From the NCBI RefSeq assembly GCF_034048115.1, contig NZ_CP139145.1:1922001-1986000 (forward strand): a stretch of 64,000 nt of DNA, read 5' to 3'. This document shows, piece by piece, positions 8,944 through 18,193 of the stretch. The notes beneath the pieces are model-generated. The model did no database searches. It was not told where the DNA came from and saw only the letters and a program-made list of their open reading frames with translations. The stretch comes from Pseudarthrobacter sp. IC2-21 (GTDB taxonomy: Bacteria; Actinomycetota; Actinomycetes; Actinomycetales; Micrococcaceae). Position numbers and translations under genes: made by a program. Within the stretch, counting starts at the first letter, position 1; every line of letters starts with the position of its first letter.

Positions 8944-9528
8944 TCAGCCTTCGTGTGTTGTGGCGCCGGCGTCCGGTGTTGCCGCTCCGGCATCCGCTGC
9001 GGCCGCGTCAGCTGCCAGGGCCTGACGACGCCGATAGATTTGGACCGCGGTCACCGCCGGTACGGTGGCCAAGGCGACAGCCCGCATCCAAGGCCGGTCC
9101 AGGACGTGGCCGGTGAGCCCGTCCAGTGAGAACGCGCCGGGGCCGCCCAGGGTGAACGCTGCAGCCGCCACGGCCAGCACCGCCGGGTACTCAAGACCGC
9201 CTTCCGTGGCGAAGAATCCGCCGGGCGCATGGACGCTGGCCGCGACGGCCATGGTGGTGGTAGCGGCGGCGCCGGCGGCCGGGGTCGCCAGCCCCAAGGC
9301 AAGGGCCAGCCCGGCCCCGGCTTCTCCAACGCCGGCGAGGATGGCGCTGGATTTTGCCGGGCGGAAACCCATGGCGTGCATGCCCTTGCTGGTGCCTTCG
9401 AGGCCGCCGCCGCCGAACCAGCCGAAGAGCTTCTGCGACCCGTGGGCCATAAGCACGCCGCCCAGGGCAACCCGGAAGACAGTCTGGGCGGCGGTCGCAG
9501 CAGTGGAGCTGGTGGTTTCATGGCTCAT
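8944..9528 (-). CDS. DoxX family membrane protein
   Basis: This 194-residue membrane protein shows the DoxX family pattern. The first segment has FRVALGGVLMAHGSQKLFGWFGGGG, the second a GVGEAGAGLALALGLATPAAG stretch, and two further hydrophobic segments follow. The tail is Ala/Thr-rich and low-complexity. DoxX proteins are small four-helix membrane proteins linked to thiol and oxidative stress or quinone metabolism. The ATG at 9528 is chosen because GGAGG lies 7 bases before it; an ATG four codons upstream overlaps that ribosome-binding site. Confidence 0.85.
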   Translation of the reverse strand: MSHETTSSTAATAAQTVFRVALGGVLMAHGSQKLFGWFGGGGLEGTSKGMHAMGFRPAKSSAILAGVGEAGAGLALALGLATPAAGAAATTTMAVAASVHAPGGFFATEGGLEYPAVLAVAAAAFTLGGPGAFSLDGLTGHVLDRPWMRAVALATVPAVTAVQIYRRRQALAADAAAADAGAATPDAGATTHEG

Positions 9529-9635
9529 GGCGTCCTCCATGGGAGATGATTTTCCGCTGCGCCGGGCGGCGCCGCCTGACCTGACGATTCTACGTCCGCG
9601 TCTGCACCGCGCTCAAAGGTCTTCAAAGAGATCGG

Positions 9636-10880
9636 TCAGGACGCCGGCCGCCCCGGCCATTCCTTGCCGGCCCACGGGTCGTAGTCGGCAATAAGCTCCT
9701 CCTGCGGCGGACGCTCAGTCTCAGGGATGTGTTGGAGATTGACCCGCACCCGGTACCAGAGCGAACTCGATCCGCGCATCCCGTCTATAAGCACATCGGC
9801 CGGATGCAGGCCCGGAACGAGGTCCGCATGCCGGGCCTTCCACGCGTCGAGCGCCGCGAGGGCTTCGGGCTTGGTCCTGGTACGGGCCACTTCGACCAGC
9901 GGCATCACCGACTGCCGGCGCCCGGAACCGTCGCCCGCGCGCGGCGGCTTTTCGGCGGGACCCAGCTCCTTGGCGAGGGCGAGGAGCCCTTCCAGCGAGC
10001 CGACGGCGTCGTCGATCCCCGCGTGCGGGTCGCCCAGATCGGCGAAGCGCCCCGGAACCGTGAGAACGGTGAACTGTTCCGGACGGGCCGAACGGACCTC
10101 GTCCCAGGTGAGCGGCGTGGAGACCCTGGCATCGGGCAGCGGCCGCACGGAGTAAGCGGATGCCACCGTGCGGTCCTTGGCGTTCTGGTTGAAGTCGACA
10201 AACACGCTCTCCCCGCGCTCCTCCTTCCACCAGCGGGCGGTGGCCAGGCCGGGAGCGCGGTTCTCCACCTCGCGCGCGAGGGTCTCGGCGGCCAGTCGCA
10301 CGTCCCGGTAGGACCACGTTGGCGCAATCCGCACCAGGATGTGGAGCCCCCGCGACCCGCTGGTTTTCGGCCACCCCACGAGTCCGACGTCGTCGAGCAC
10401 CTCCTGCGCGACATACGCGACATCGACGATCTGGTTCCAGTCCACGCCCGGCATCGGATCGAGGTCCACCCGGAGCTCGTCGGGGTGTTCGAGGTCCTCG
10501 GCGCGCACCGGGTGCGGGTTCAGGTCCAGGCAGCCCAGATTCACCACCCAGGCGAGCCCGGCGGCATCACGGATCACGGCCTCTTCGGCCGAGGTGCCGG
10601 AGGCGTAGTGCAAGGTGGCGGTGTCGATGAAATCGGGGTGGTTTTCGGGTACACGCTTTTGGAAAAACGGCTCACTGTCAATGCCCTTCGGAAAGCGTTT
10701 GAGCACCATCGGCCGGCCGGCCGCCCCGCGCAGCGCACCGTCCGCCACCTTGAGGTAGTAACGGACCAGGTCAAGCTTCGTGAGCCCCGGCCCGGGGAAG
10801 ACCACCTTGTCCGGACTGGAGATGCGAACCTCCGCGCCGGCAATGGTGAGGATCTCGGCCGGAGTCTTTGAGGGGTTCAT
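9636..10880 (-). CDS. PolD1-type stand-alone LigD polymerase-domain protein
   Basis: This 414-residue protein is a primase-polymerase of the LigD-POL family (archaeo-eukaryotic primase fold), without ligase or nuclease domains. The metal-binding DxD is D139/D141 (VDLDP), and the third carboxylate and nucleotide-binding region is FVDFNQNAKDRT. The early SSPDKVVFPGPGLTKLDLVRYY is typical of the family. Its length fits mycobacterial PolD1 (Rv0269c type). Such enzymes can add ribonucleotides or fill gaps in repair. A shorter PolD2-like paralogue lies at 41994. TAGCGT six bases before the ATG (10892-10887) suggests a leaderless message. No Ku or full LigD gene is in the window. Confidence 0.88.
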   Translation of the reverse strand: MNPSKTPAEILTIAGAEVRISSPDKVVFPGPGLTKLDLVRYYLKVADGALRGAAGRPMVLKRFPKGIDSEPFFQKRVPENHPDFIDTATLHYASGTSAEEAVIRDAAGLAWVVNLGCLDLNPHPVRAEDLEHPDELRVDLDPMPGVDWNQIVDVAYVAQEVLDDVGLVGWPKTSGSRGLHILVRIAPTWSYRDVRLAAETLAREVENRAPGLATARWWKEERGESVFVDFNQNAKDRTVASAYSVRPLPDARVSTPLTWDEVRSARPEQFTVLTVPGRFADLGDPHAGIDDAVGSLEGLLALAKELGPAEKPPRAGDGSGRRQSVMPLVEVARTRTKPEALAALDAWKARHADLVPGLHPADVLIDGMRGSSSLWYRVRVNLQHIPETERPPQEELIADYDPWAGKEWPGRPAS

Positions 10881-10886
10881 GACGCC

Positions 10887-10892
10887 ACGCTA
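10887..10892 (-). promoter_or_regulatory. -10-like hexamer, leaderless PolD1 gene
   Basis: TAGCGT on the minus strand ends 6 bases before the ATG at 10880, the distance expected when transcription starts at the start codon. No Shine-Dalgarno sequence is seen. Confidence 0.45.
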
Positions 10893-10949
10893 GCAACGAT
10901 CGGATATCCCAACCAGACCGCCTGGCCTGGTCACTGGCGGCCCGGGCGG

Positions 10950-11981
10950 TCAGCCACCAAGCAGCCTGCCGCTGGAACCGCGCACAATCAGGCTGGTGGG
11001 CAGTTCCGCACCGCCCGCACCGCGCACGTTCGGGGACCCGTCGTCCGCGTTTGGCAGGGCCGCCAGAACGAGGGACAGCGCCGTGGCGCCGGCTTCGGTG
11101 AACGGCGCGGCGATGGTGGTCAGGGCCGGGGTGGTGAAGTCGGAGCCGAAAATATTGTCGAAGCCCACCACGCTGAACTCGTCCGGTATGGTCACTTTCG
11201 CCGCCTGCAGTTCCCGCATCAGCCCGATGGCCAGGACATCGTTGAAGCATAGGGCGGCGGTGGCCCCGGAGGCGATCACGTCCCTCGCGGCACGCCGGCC
11301 GCCCTCGGCGGTGGGTGCCGTGGTGGGGATGAGCAGGGCCTCGCGCCCTGTCCATTCACAGGCGGACCGCAGGCATTCCCAGCGGCGGGCCGAAAGCCAT
11401 GAGGTGTCCGGGCCGGCCAGGAAGGCGATCCTGCGGTGGCCGCCGGACGCAAGGTGGCGGACCGCTTCGGAGATGCCGGGTTCCACGTCGGGGACTACCG
11501 AGTCGACACCTGCCACGCTGCGGTTGATGACGGTGACAGGCTTCGTGGCGTTCAGTGCCCTGATCTCAGGATCGGACATGCGCGGGCTGGCGAGGACGAT
11601 GCCGTCGGTGGAAGGCTGGATCCGCCGGGCAACCCTCAGCTCCGTTGCCGCCGATTCAGCGGATTCGGCGAGCACCAGCGTCAGGCCGTTCGCGGCGGCG
11701 GCGGCCTGGGCGCCGCGGATCATGTCGAAATAGCTGGGGTTCGTGATGTCCGCGACGATCAGCCCGACCGTGCCGGTCCGGCCCGTCAGGAGGGAACGGG
11801 CGAGGGGGCTTGCTCTGAAGTTGAGCTCCGCGGCCGCCTGCTCCACGAGTTTCCTTGTTTTGGCGCTCACCCGTTCCGGTTTTCCCAGGGCCCGGGACAC
11901 GGTGGAGGGATTGACGCCGGCAATCTTTGCGATGTCGTAAATCGTGACCTTGGTGCCGGCCGGGCCGGAGCTCTTCGCCAT
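10950..11981 (-). CDS. LacI family transcriptional regulator
   Basis: This 343-residue regulator begins with a LacI-type helix-turn-helix (TIYDIAKIAGVNPSTVSRAL, about residues 12-31) and hinge helix (SPLARSLLTGRTGTVGLIV). A periplasmic-binding-protein-like effector domain follows (VADITNPSYFDMIRGAQ, FDNIFGSDFTTPALTTIA). Such proteins repress sugar or nucleoside uptake and catabolic genes and release DNA on binding a small ligand. No transporter or sugar enzyme lies beside it; the neighbours are PolD1 and a reductase. Its target is therefore unknown and probably lies elsewhere. GGGAG lies about 10 bases before the start. Confidence 0.88.
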   Translation of the reverse strand: MAKSSGPAGTKVTIYDIAKIAGVNPSTVSRALGKPERVSAKTRKLVEQAAAELNFRASPLARSLLTGRTGTVGLIVADITNPSYFDMIRGAQAAAAANGLTLVLAESAESAATELRVARRIQPSTDGIVLASPRMSDPEIRALNATKPVTVINRSVAGVDSVVPDVEPGISEAVRHLASGGHRRIAFLAGPDTSWLSARRWECLRSACEWTGREALLIPTTAPTAEGGRRAARDVIASGATAALCFNDVLAIGLMRELQAAKVTIPDEFSVVGFDNIFGSDFTTPALTTIAAPFTEAGATALSLVLAALPNADDGSPNVRGAGGAELPTSLIVRGSSGRLLGG

Positions 11982-12090
11982 GGCTACATTCTCCCAAACA
12001 CCAACCCTTGAACGGCCGATGCCCCGGGGTTAACATATCCGGCACGCGGCGCAGCGGAAGCCGGCGCTTGATCAGAACGGGGAGTCGGAC

Positions 12091-12741
12091 ATGAGCGGGA
12101 CAACCACCCGGGCGTCATCGGCACAGCTGATGGTGGACCTGATTATCTCCCTGGACGGCTATGCCTCCGCCGAGGGATGGCCGGGCTGGTGGGGCCTGGA
12201 AGGGCCGGAATACCTGGCCTGGCTTGAGGAGGAGGGGGCGAAGCGGTACACGATCCTGATGGGGGCGAACACCTACCGGCTGATGTCCGGCATGGCGGCG
12301 GACGCCGAAGCGGACGGCTCCGCATTTTCCCGGGAAGAGGGTGCGAGCCTGACCGGCCTCGCCGCCGTTCCCAAGATCATCTTCTCCGCCACCTTGCCGG
12401 CGCCCCTGGCCTGGCCGAACTCGGAGTTCGTCACCGGGGACGCCGTGGAGGCCGTGAGGGAAATGAAAAGGACCGGCACCGGCACGCTGAGCACGCTGGG
12501 CAGCCTCAGCCTGTCCCGCTCGTTGCTGACGGCCGGTCTGGTGGACCGGTTCCGGGTGGTGGTGTTCCCCGTAATCACCGGCCGCACCGGACGGGAGCGG
12601 ATCTACGACGGCTATCCGGACGTCGCGCTCGAAATGGTCGAAAGCAGGACCTTCGACGGCCGGCTCCAGCTGCTCGAGTACGTCCCCACGGTGCTCACCG
12701 GGCCGCCGGCCCGCGGACCCGGTGAACAGCGGACGGGATGA
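12091..12741 (+). CDS. RibD C-terminal/dihydrofolate reductase-like protein
   Basis: This 216-residue protein has the RibD_C/DHFR-like fold seen in many actinobacterial reductases of unknown substrate. The opening LMVDLIISLDGYASAEG, central YTILMGANTYRLM, and LSTLGSLSLSRSLLTAGLVDRFRVVVFPVITG are the family landmarks. It probably binds NADPH. GGGGAG lies 9 bases before the ATG. Its stop overlaps the next start by 4 bases (ATGA), so it is translationally coupled to the MFS transporter. A second family member is at 54034. Confidence 0.78.
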   Translation: MSGTTTRASSAQLMVDLIISLDGYASAEGWPGWWGLEGPEYLAWLEEEGAKRYTILMGANTYRLMSGMAADAEADGSAFSREEGASLTGLAAVPKIIFSATLPAPLAWPNSEFVTGDAVEAVREMKRTGTGTLSTLGSLSLSRSLLTAGLVDRFRVVVFPVITGRTGRERIYDGYPDVALEMVESRTFDGRLQLLEYVPTVLTGPPARGPGEQRTG

Positions 12742-14096
12742 CGTCCTTGCGCAGCCCGGCACAGCGGTCCCGCACGTTCACCGGAATCCTGGTGAATACT
12801 GCCCTTGCCAACATCACCACCAGTTACCTGTGGTTCGCCCTGACGTTCTGGGTGTACCTGGGGACGCGCAACGTGATCGCCACCGGCGTGGTGGGTGGTT
12901 TGTACATGCTGCTGATCGCGCTCTCCAGCATCGGCTTCGGCACCTTCGTGGACCGCTACCGCAAGCTGGCCGTCATGCGCTTCGCCGCAGGGTTCACCCT
13001 GGTGATGTTGGTGCTGGCGGGGGTCATGTTCCTGCTGACACCGGCCGCCAGGCTGCTGGACCTGGCCGGGCCGTGGTTCTGGCTCTTCACGCTGATCATC
13101 CTGGTCGGTGCGGTGGTGGAGAACATGCGCAATATCGCCCTGTCCACCACCGTCACTATTCTCATCGAGCCCGACAGGCGGGCCAATGCCAACGGGCTCG
13201 TGGGCATGGTGCAGGGGCTGATGTTCATCGTCACTTCGGTGCTCTCCGGATTATCCGTGGGGCTGGTGGGCATGGGCTGGACCATCGTCGTCGCCCTCGT
13301 GCTCACCGCGCTGGCCTTCGCGCACCTCCTCACACTGCGCATGCCCGAAGAGGTGCGTGCGGCGGCCACGGATGCACACGGCAGCTTTGACCTGCGCGGG
13401 TCCCTCGCCGCCGTGCTTGCCATCGCCGGCCTGTTCGCGCTGATCCTGTTTTCAACCTTCAACAACTTTATCGGCGGGGTCTACATGGCGCTGATGGATC
13501 CCTACGGCCTGGAGATGTTCCCCGTGGAGCTCTGGGGGACCTACTTCGCGCTGGGCGCCACCGGCTTCATCGTGGGCGGCGCGCTGGTGGGCAAGTTGGG
13601 GCTCGGGTCCAATCCATTGCGCACCATGCTCATCGCGGTGATCCTGATGGGCGTTCTCGGCGCCGTGTTCACAGTGCGGGAATGGGCCTGGCTGTACATC
13701 GCGGGCATCTGGCTCTACCTGGTCCTGGTTCCCGTTGTGGAGGCTGCAGAGCAGACAGTCATCCAGCGGGTGGTGCCGCTGCCGCGGCAGGGCCGGGTGT
13801 TCGGGTTCGCCATGGCGTTTGAGTCAGCGGCGGCACCGATCACGGCCTTCCTCATTGCGCCGATCGCCCAGTTCTGGATCATCCCGTATGCGCGGTCGGC
13901 CGAGGGCGCGGCCCAGCTGGCCCCGCTGCTGGGCGAGGGCACCTCGCGCGGCATAGCGCTGGTGTTCCTGGTGGCCGGAATCATCATGGTGGTGGCCGCC
14001 CTGCTGGCCTTCCTGACTCCGGTGTACCGCCGCGTCTCGGCGTCCTACTCGGGGGGAACGGCAGAAGCGGAGGAAGCGGCGGACACTGCCAGGTGA
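12738..14096 (+). CDS. MFS transporter
   Basis: This 452-residue protein is almost entirely hydrophobic, with about twelve membrane segments arranged as two bundles. It has major-facilitator features such as the loop FVDRYRKLAVMRFAAG after the second helix and a basic loop TLRMPEEVRAAATDAHG between halves. The overlap with the upstream reductase gene (ATGA) implies one transcript. Substrate unknown; drug or metabolite efflux is typical for this group. It ends 23 bases before the converging ilvD gene. Confidence 0.8.
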   Translation: MTSLRSPAQRSRTFTGILVNTALANITTSYLWFALTFWVYLGTRNVIATGVVGGLYMLLIALSSIGFGTFVDRYRKLAVMRFAAGFTLVMLVLAGVMFLLTPAARLLDLAGPWFWLFTLIILVGAVVENMRNIALSTTVTILIEPDRRANANGLVGMVQGLMFIVTSVLSGLSVGLVGMGWTIVVALVLTALAFAHLLTLRMPEEVRAAATDAHGSFDLRGSLAAVLAIAGLFALILFSTFNNFIGGVYMALMDPYGLEMFPVELWGTYFALGATGFIVGGALVGKLGLGSNPLRTMLIAVILMGVLGAVFTVREWAWLYIAGIWLYLVLVPVVEAAEQTVIQRVVPLPRQGRVFGFAMAFESAAAPITAFLIAPIAQFWIIPYARSAEGAAQLAPLLGEGTSRGIALVFLVAGIIMVVAALLAFLTPVYRRVSASYSGGTAEAEEAADTAR

Positions 14097-14119
14097 CCCG
14101 CCGCTTCCCCGAACCCCTG

Positions 14120-15991
14120 TCAGCCCACTGTCACCGCCGCGGGGAGCGGTTCGAGAGGCACGTGGCGCACGGCCCCTTTGTCCGCCGAGAGCGCGAAGGC
14201 GGCGTAGGCCCGGAGCGCCGGTGAGACCGCCCGCTCACGGTTGCGGGGCCGGTAGCCGCTGCCCGCCTCCAGCAGTTCACGGCGGCGGTCAAGCTCGGCG
14301 TCGGACACTTCCACCGCGATGGAGCGCGCGGGGATGTCGATGGTGATGATGTCGCCGTCCTCGATGAGGGCGATGGCTCCTCCCGCGGCCGCCTCGGGAG
14401 AGATGTGGCCGATGGACAGTCCTGACGTTCCGCCGGAGAAGCGGCCGTCGGTGATGAGCGCACATTTGGCGCCGAGCCCCAGGCCCTTGAGGAACGACGT
14501 CGGGTACAGCATTTCCTGCATGCCCGGGCCGCCGCGCGGGCCTTCGTAGCGGATCACCACCACGTCGCCTGCCTCGATCCGTTTGCTCAGGATGGCTTCC
14601 ACGGCGTCGTCCTGCGATTCGAAAACCACGGCCGGCCCGGAGAACTTAAAGATCGATTCATCCACGCCGGCGGTCTTCACCACGCAGCCGTCCACCGAAA
14701 TGTTGCCCCGCAGCACGGCCAGCCCGCCCTCCACGGTGTGCGCATTGGCGACGGACCGGACGCAGCCGTTGGCGCTGTCCGTGTCCAGCGTGTCCCAACG
14801 TTCGGACTGGGAGAATGCAGTGGCTGAGCGGACGCAGCCGGGCGCCGCGTGGAACAGCTCGACGGCGGTGTTGGTCGCCTTGCCGCCGCGGATGTCCCAG
14901 TCGTCCAGCCAGGAGCGCAGGTCCGGGCCGTGCACGGAGCGCACATCGTGGTTGAGCATCCCGCCGCGGTCCAGTTCACCGAGGATGGCCGGGATGCCGC
15001 CGGCGCGGTGGACGTCCTCGACGAGGTAGTCGCCGTTGGGGGCAACCTTGGTCAGGCAGGGGGTGCGGCGCGAGATCGCATCGATGTCCTCGAGCGTGAA
15101 GTCCAGCTCGGCCTCCTGGGCTGCGGCGAGCAGGTGCAGGATGGTGTTGGACGAGCCGCCCATGGCGATGTCCATGGTCATGGCGTTTTCGAACGCGGCG
15201 CGGCCGGCAATGGCCCGCGGCAGCACGGACTCGTCGTCGCCGTCGTAGTAGGCGTTGGTGATGTCCACGATTGCCTTGCCGGCGTCCTGGTACAGGTCCT
15301 TGCGTGCGGTATGCGTGGCCAGCGTGGTGCCGTTTCCCGGCAGCGAGAGGCCCAATGCTTCGGTGAGGCAGTTCATGGAGTTGGCCGTGAACATGCCCGA
15401 GCAAGAACCGCAGGTGGGGCAGGAGGTTTCCTCGATCCGCAGCAGGTCCTCATCGGAAACGGAGTCGTTGACGGCGTCGGCGATGGCGGAGATCAGGTTG
15501 AGGCGCTTCCGGACGGTGCCGTCCACCAGCACGGCCGTGCCGCCCTCCATCGGGCCGCCGCTGACGAAAACCGTGGGGATGTTCAGGCGCAGCGCGGCCA
15601 TCAGCATGCCGGGGGTGATCTTGTCGCAGTTGGAGATGCAGATCAAGGCGTCGGCGCAGTGCGCGTTGACCATGTACTCGAGTGAGTCGGCGATCAGGTC
15701 GCGCGAGGGCAGGGAGTACAGCATGCCGCCGTGGCCCATGGCGATGCCGTCATCGACGGCGATGGTGTTGAACTCGCGCGGGATGCCGCCGGCCTCAATG
15801 ATGGCGTCCGAAACGATGCGTCCCACGGGCTGGAGGTGCGTGTGGCCGGGGACGAATTCGGTGAAGCTGTTGGCGACGGCGATGATCGGCTTGCCGAAAT
15901 CGTCGCCGTTGACGCCGGCGGCGCGGAGCAGGGCGCGTGCGCCGACCATGTTGCGGCCGTGGGTGACTGTTCGTGAGCGTAGTGGAGGCAT
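14120..15991 (-). CDS. ilvD: Dihydroxy-acid dehydratase
   Basis: This 623-residue enzyme converts 2,3-dihydroxy-isovalerate and 2,3-dihydroxy-3-methylvalerate to the 2-keto acids of valine and isoleucine synthesis, using an iron-sulfur cluster and Mg. Visible signatures are [10 protein letters not shown] with a cluster cysteine, [17 protein letters not shown] with further cysteines, and [19 protein letters not shown] near the C-terminus. The size and wording match the E. coli-type enzyme. The ATG at 15991 is used; an in-frame TTG at 16003 is an alternative, and neither has a good ribosome-binding site. An XRE regulator is divergently encoded, and no other ilv genes are in the window. Confidence 0.93.
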   Translation of the reverse strand: MPPLRSRTVTHGRNMVGARALLRAAGVNGDDFGKPIIAVANSFTEFVPGHTHLQPVGRIVSDAIIEAGGIPREFNTIAVDDGIAMGHGGMLYSLPSRDLIADSLEYMVNAHCADALICISNCDKITPGMLMAALRLNIPTVFVSGGPMEGGTAVLVDGTVRKRLNLISAIADAVNDSVSDEDLLRIEETSCPTCGSCSGMFTANSMNCLTEALGLSLPGNGTTLATHTARKDLYQDAGKAIVDITNAYYDGDDESVLPRAIAGRAAFENAMTMDIAMGGSSNTILHLLAAAQEAELDFTLEDIDAISRRTPCLTKVAPNGDYLVEDVHRAGGIPAILGELDRGGMLNHDVRSVHGPDLRSWLDDWDIRGGKATNTAVELFHAAPGCVRSATAFSQSERWDTLDTDSANGCVRSVANAHTVEGGLAVLRGNISVDGCVVKTAGVDESIFKFSGPAVVFESQDDAVEAILSKRIEAGDVVVIRYEGPRGGPGMQEMLYPTSFLKGLGLGAKCALITDGRFSGGTSGLSIGHISPEAAAGGAIALIEDGDIITIDIPARSIAVEVSDAELDRRRELLEAGSGYRPRNRERAVSPALRAYAAFALSADKGAVRHVPLEPLPAAVTVG

Positions 15992-16055
15992 GGAAGCAGT
16001 CAACCAGTGCCGCCGCTGCGGTGGAAGACGGTCCTGGTACTAGTAGTGGGAGTGC

Positions 16056-16061
16056 TAGATT
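16056..16061 (+). promoter_or_regulatory. -10-like hexamer, leaderless XRE regulator gene
   Basis: TAGATT ends 6 bases before the GTG at 16068. No separate Shine-Dalgarno sequence fits, so the message probably begins at the start codon. Confidence 0.5.
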
Positions 16062-16067
16062 TTTGGG

Positions 16068-16859
16068 GTGAGTGATGAACGACGGCGGGAGCTGGGGCAG
16101 TTCCTGCGTGACCGGCGAGGAAATCTGGTGCGGGCCGAGCTGGGGCTGCCGCCCATTGGGCGCAGCCGCACCCAGGGGCTGCGCCGCGAGGAGGTTGCCT
16201 CCTTTGCCGCCGTGAGTGTCACCTGGTACACGTGGCTCGAGCAGGGCCGGGAGATCAACGCCTCCCGCCAGGTCCTCGAAGCCATCGCGCGGGTGCTGCA
16301 GCTGACAGCAGCGGAGAACGCGTACCTGCTGGCTCTGGGAGGCTACGCCCCGGTGCCGGCGGCGGACATCGTCCCGATCGAGGAAGCGCCCGCCCATGTG
16401 CAGCGGCTCCTGGATTCCCTGGACTTCCCGGCTTTTGCCGTGGCCCCGGACTGGGGGATTGCGGGCTGGAACCGGGCCTACGCCGGCCTGTATTCGCGCA
16501 TCGCGGCCATCGGCCCGGCGGACAGGAATCTCCTCTGGCTCATCTTCACCGACCCGCACCTGCGCGACATGCTGCCGGACTGGGAAGAGACCTCCCGCCA
16601 TTTCGTCGCAGAATTCCGTGCCGAAGCGGGAGCCCGGCTCGGCTCCGCCGCCCACACGGCCCTGATCTCCCGCCTGACCGGGGCCAGCCCCGAGTTTGCC
16701 CGGCTTTGGGCGGACCGCGGCGTGGAGCGCTTCGCCTCCCGGCAGCGGGTGTTCCTGCATCCCGACGCCGGCCGGCTGGTCTACGAACAGCACCGTCTGG
16801 TGCCCTCGGATGCACCGGAACTGCATCTGGTCATGTACGCCCCTGTGCCGGAGAACTGA
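16068..16859 (+). CDS. XRE family regulator with MmyB-like ligand domain
   Basis: This 263-residue regulator has an N-terminal XRE helix-turn-helix (GLRREEVASFAAVSVTWYTWLEQGRE, about residues 40-67), with the Tyr-Thr-Trp-Leu-Glu-Gln signature of the MmyB group. A C-terminal MmyB-type ligand-binding domain follows (AVAPDWGIAGWNRAYAGLY, LLWLIFTDP). These proteins are common in actinobacteria, bind fatty-acid-like ligands, and often regulate adjacent redox genes. Here the divergent neighbour is ilvD, 76 bases away. The intergenic region has TACTAGTA and a second CTAG that could be operator half-sites. Confidence 0.85.
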   Translation: MSDERRRELGQFLRDRRGNLVRAELGLPPIGRSRTQGLRREEVASFAAVSVTWYTWLEQGREINASRQVLEAIARVLQLTAAENAYLLALGGYAPVPAADIVPIEEAPAHVQRLLDSLDFPAFAVAPDWGIAGWNRAYAGLYSRIAAIGPADRNLLWLIFTDPHLRDMLPDWEETSRHFVAEFRAEAGARLGSAAHTALISRLTGASPEFARLWADRGVERFASRQRVFLHPDAGRLVYEQHRLVPSDAPELHLVMYAPVPEN

Positions 16860-16958
16860 CCCGTCCCTCGGACAACCCCGCACTCGGCCTGGTCCTTGCG
16901 CTCGCAGAGCAGGTCTGGCCGAGCCCGGCCTAGCGCCCGCAGCGGCGCGAAACCCGCG

Positions 16959-17381
16959 CTACTCGGCGGAAGGCCGCCGTCGTTGCTGTTTGGTTGCCGA
17001 CCGCTGCTGCTTGGCTGCAAGATGGCGGTATTTCGATCCCCGCGTGGGTTTGGTGGGCCGGCGGCGGGGACCTTCCGGGGCAAGGGCAGCCCGCACAAGG
17101 TCAGCGAGCTTGGCCAGCGCGAGCTCGCGGTTGCGCAGCTGGGAACGCTGCTCGGAAGCGGTCACGGTGATCACGCCGCCGATCAGGCGTGGTCCGAGCC
17201 GCTCCAGTAGCGCCAGGCGCTGGCTTTCCGAGAGCACCGCGGAGCCACTGACGTTCCATGAGAGCTCGGCCCGGCTGTCCGTGGTGTTGACATGCTGGCC
17301 GCCTGGACCCGACGAACGGGAGAACCGCCAGCCCAGTTCCGCCGCCGGAATGATGAGCGCGGGCGACACCTCCAGATCCAT
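16959..17381 (-). CDS. arfB: Alternative ribosome-rescue factor ArfB (YaeJ-type)
   Basis: This 140-residue release-factor-like protein carries the GGQ motif (SRSSGPGGQHVN, residues 27-29) that hydrolyses peptidyl-tRNA. It also has the long basic tail (ending AAKQQRSATKQQRRRPSAE) that ArfB inserts into the mRNA channel of stalled ribosomes. The codon-recognition domain of RF1/RF2 is absent, and the length matches ArfB. The ATG at 17381 is chosen because the family core begins right after it and the longer upstream frame would overlap the divergent cyclodeaminase gene. It converges with the XRE regulator gene. Confidence 0.85.
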   Translation of the reverse strand: MDLEVSPALIIPAAELGWRFSRSSGPGGQHVNTTDSRAELSWNVSGSAVLSESQRLALLERLGPRLIGGVITVTASEQRSQLRNRELALAKLADLVRAALAPEGPRRRPTKPTRGSKYRHLAAKQQRSATKQQRRRPSAE

Positions 17382-17460
17382 GCACCCAGCGTCGCACAAA
17401 ACGCGCTTCGCCGGCGCCGCCACCCGGCTCCACACGGACGTGAGCAGGCAAAATGGTGTC

Positions 17461-18120
17461 ATGGACGATGCTGATGCTGTAACCACGCAACGCACCACGG
17501 TAGAGGATTGGACCCGGGCGCTGGCAGAGTCCAGCGGCTCGCCCGGCGGCGGCGCCGGGACCGGAGTCATGCTGGCCATCGCCGCGTCGTTGACAGCGAT
17601 GGTTGCCGGCTACACCGAACCCGACCCGCACCAGCGGACGGAGCTCGACGCTATCCATGAACGGGCGCTGCTGCTCCGCCGGACCGCCCTTCGGCTGGCC
17701 GACGAGGACGCCGCCGCCTCGCAGGCTTTCGGAGCGGCGTTCCACCAGGAGCCGGGACCGGACCGCGAGGACGCCATCCACCGGGCCTCCGTGGACGCTG
17801 CGAAGGCATCGGCAGTGCTCGGCGACCAGGCGATCGCAGCCATCGGGGATCTGGGCTGGCTCGCTGCCAACGGCAACCCTGCCCTCATTGCCGATGTCGT
17901 CGTCGCGTTCGGTGCCCTCAGAGCCGCGGTCACCGGGGCACGCACCAACGTGAGTTTTGACCTCGGCGCGCTCACGTCCGCAGGTGCCACTCTCGAGGAG
18001 GTCCGCGGGCAGCATCCGAAACTGTGGGAGACAGTCCAGCGGCTCACTACCGCTCTTGACCGGATTGATGACCTGGCCGCAGGGATAGACCACCGCGCCG
18101 CCCCGACAGATGCCGGTTAG
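17461..18120 (+). CDS. Cyclodeaminase/cyclohydrolase family protein (FTCD C-terminal type)
   Basis: This 219-residue helical protein matches the formiminotransferase-cyclodeaminase/methenyl-THF cyclohydrolase (FchA) family. The signature GSPGGGAGTGVMLAIAASLTAMVAG follows a short TVEDWTRALAESS opening. Such enzymes act on one-carbon tetrahydrofolate intermediates. The start at 17461 follows CAAAAT by 6 bases and leaves 79 bases to the divergent arfB gene. A much longer in-frame extension upstream runs through the antisense of arfB and is not protein-like. No other folate gene is adjacent. Confidence 0.78.
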   Translation: MDDADAVTTQRTTVEDWTRALAESSGSPGGGAGTGVMLAIAASLTAMVAGYTEPDPHQRTELDAIHERALLLRRTALRLADEDAAASQAFGAAFHQEPGPDREDAIHRASVDAAKASAVLGDQAIAAIGDLGWLAANGNPALIADVVVAFGALRAAVTGARTNVSFDLGALTSAGATLEEVRGQHPKLWETVQRLTTALDRIDDLAAGIDHRAAPTDAG

Positions 18121-18161
18121 GGCCGATCCGATGCCATGGTTTGCGGCGTCCCCGGCCTGAG

Positions 18162-18193
18162 CTCACACCTGACCTCACACCTGACCTCACACC
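18162..18193. repeat. 12-bp tandem direct repeat, 2.7 copies
   Basis: The unit CTCACACCTGAC occurs at 18162-18173 and 18174-18185, followed by CTCACACC at 18186-18193. It spans the end of the SCO1664-family gene on the minus strand and the gap to the converging cyclodeaminase gene, so copy-number change could shift the C-terminus. Confidence 0.85.

Noticed and set aside
16696..17460. N-terminal extension of the cyclodeaminase gene
   Set aside because: It crosses the end of the XRE gene and the antisense of arfB; the family start motif begins just after ATG 17461.
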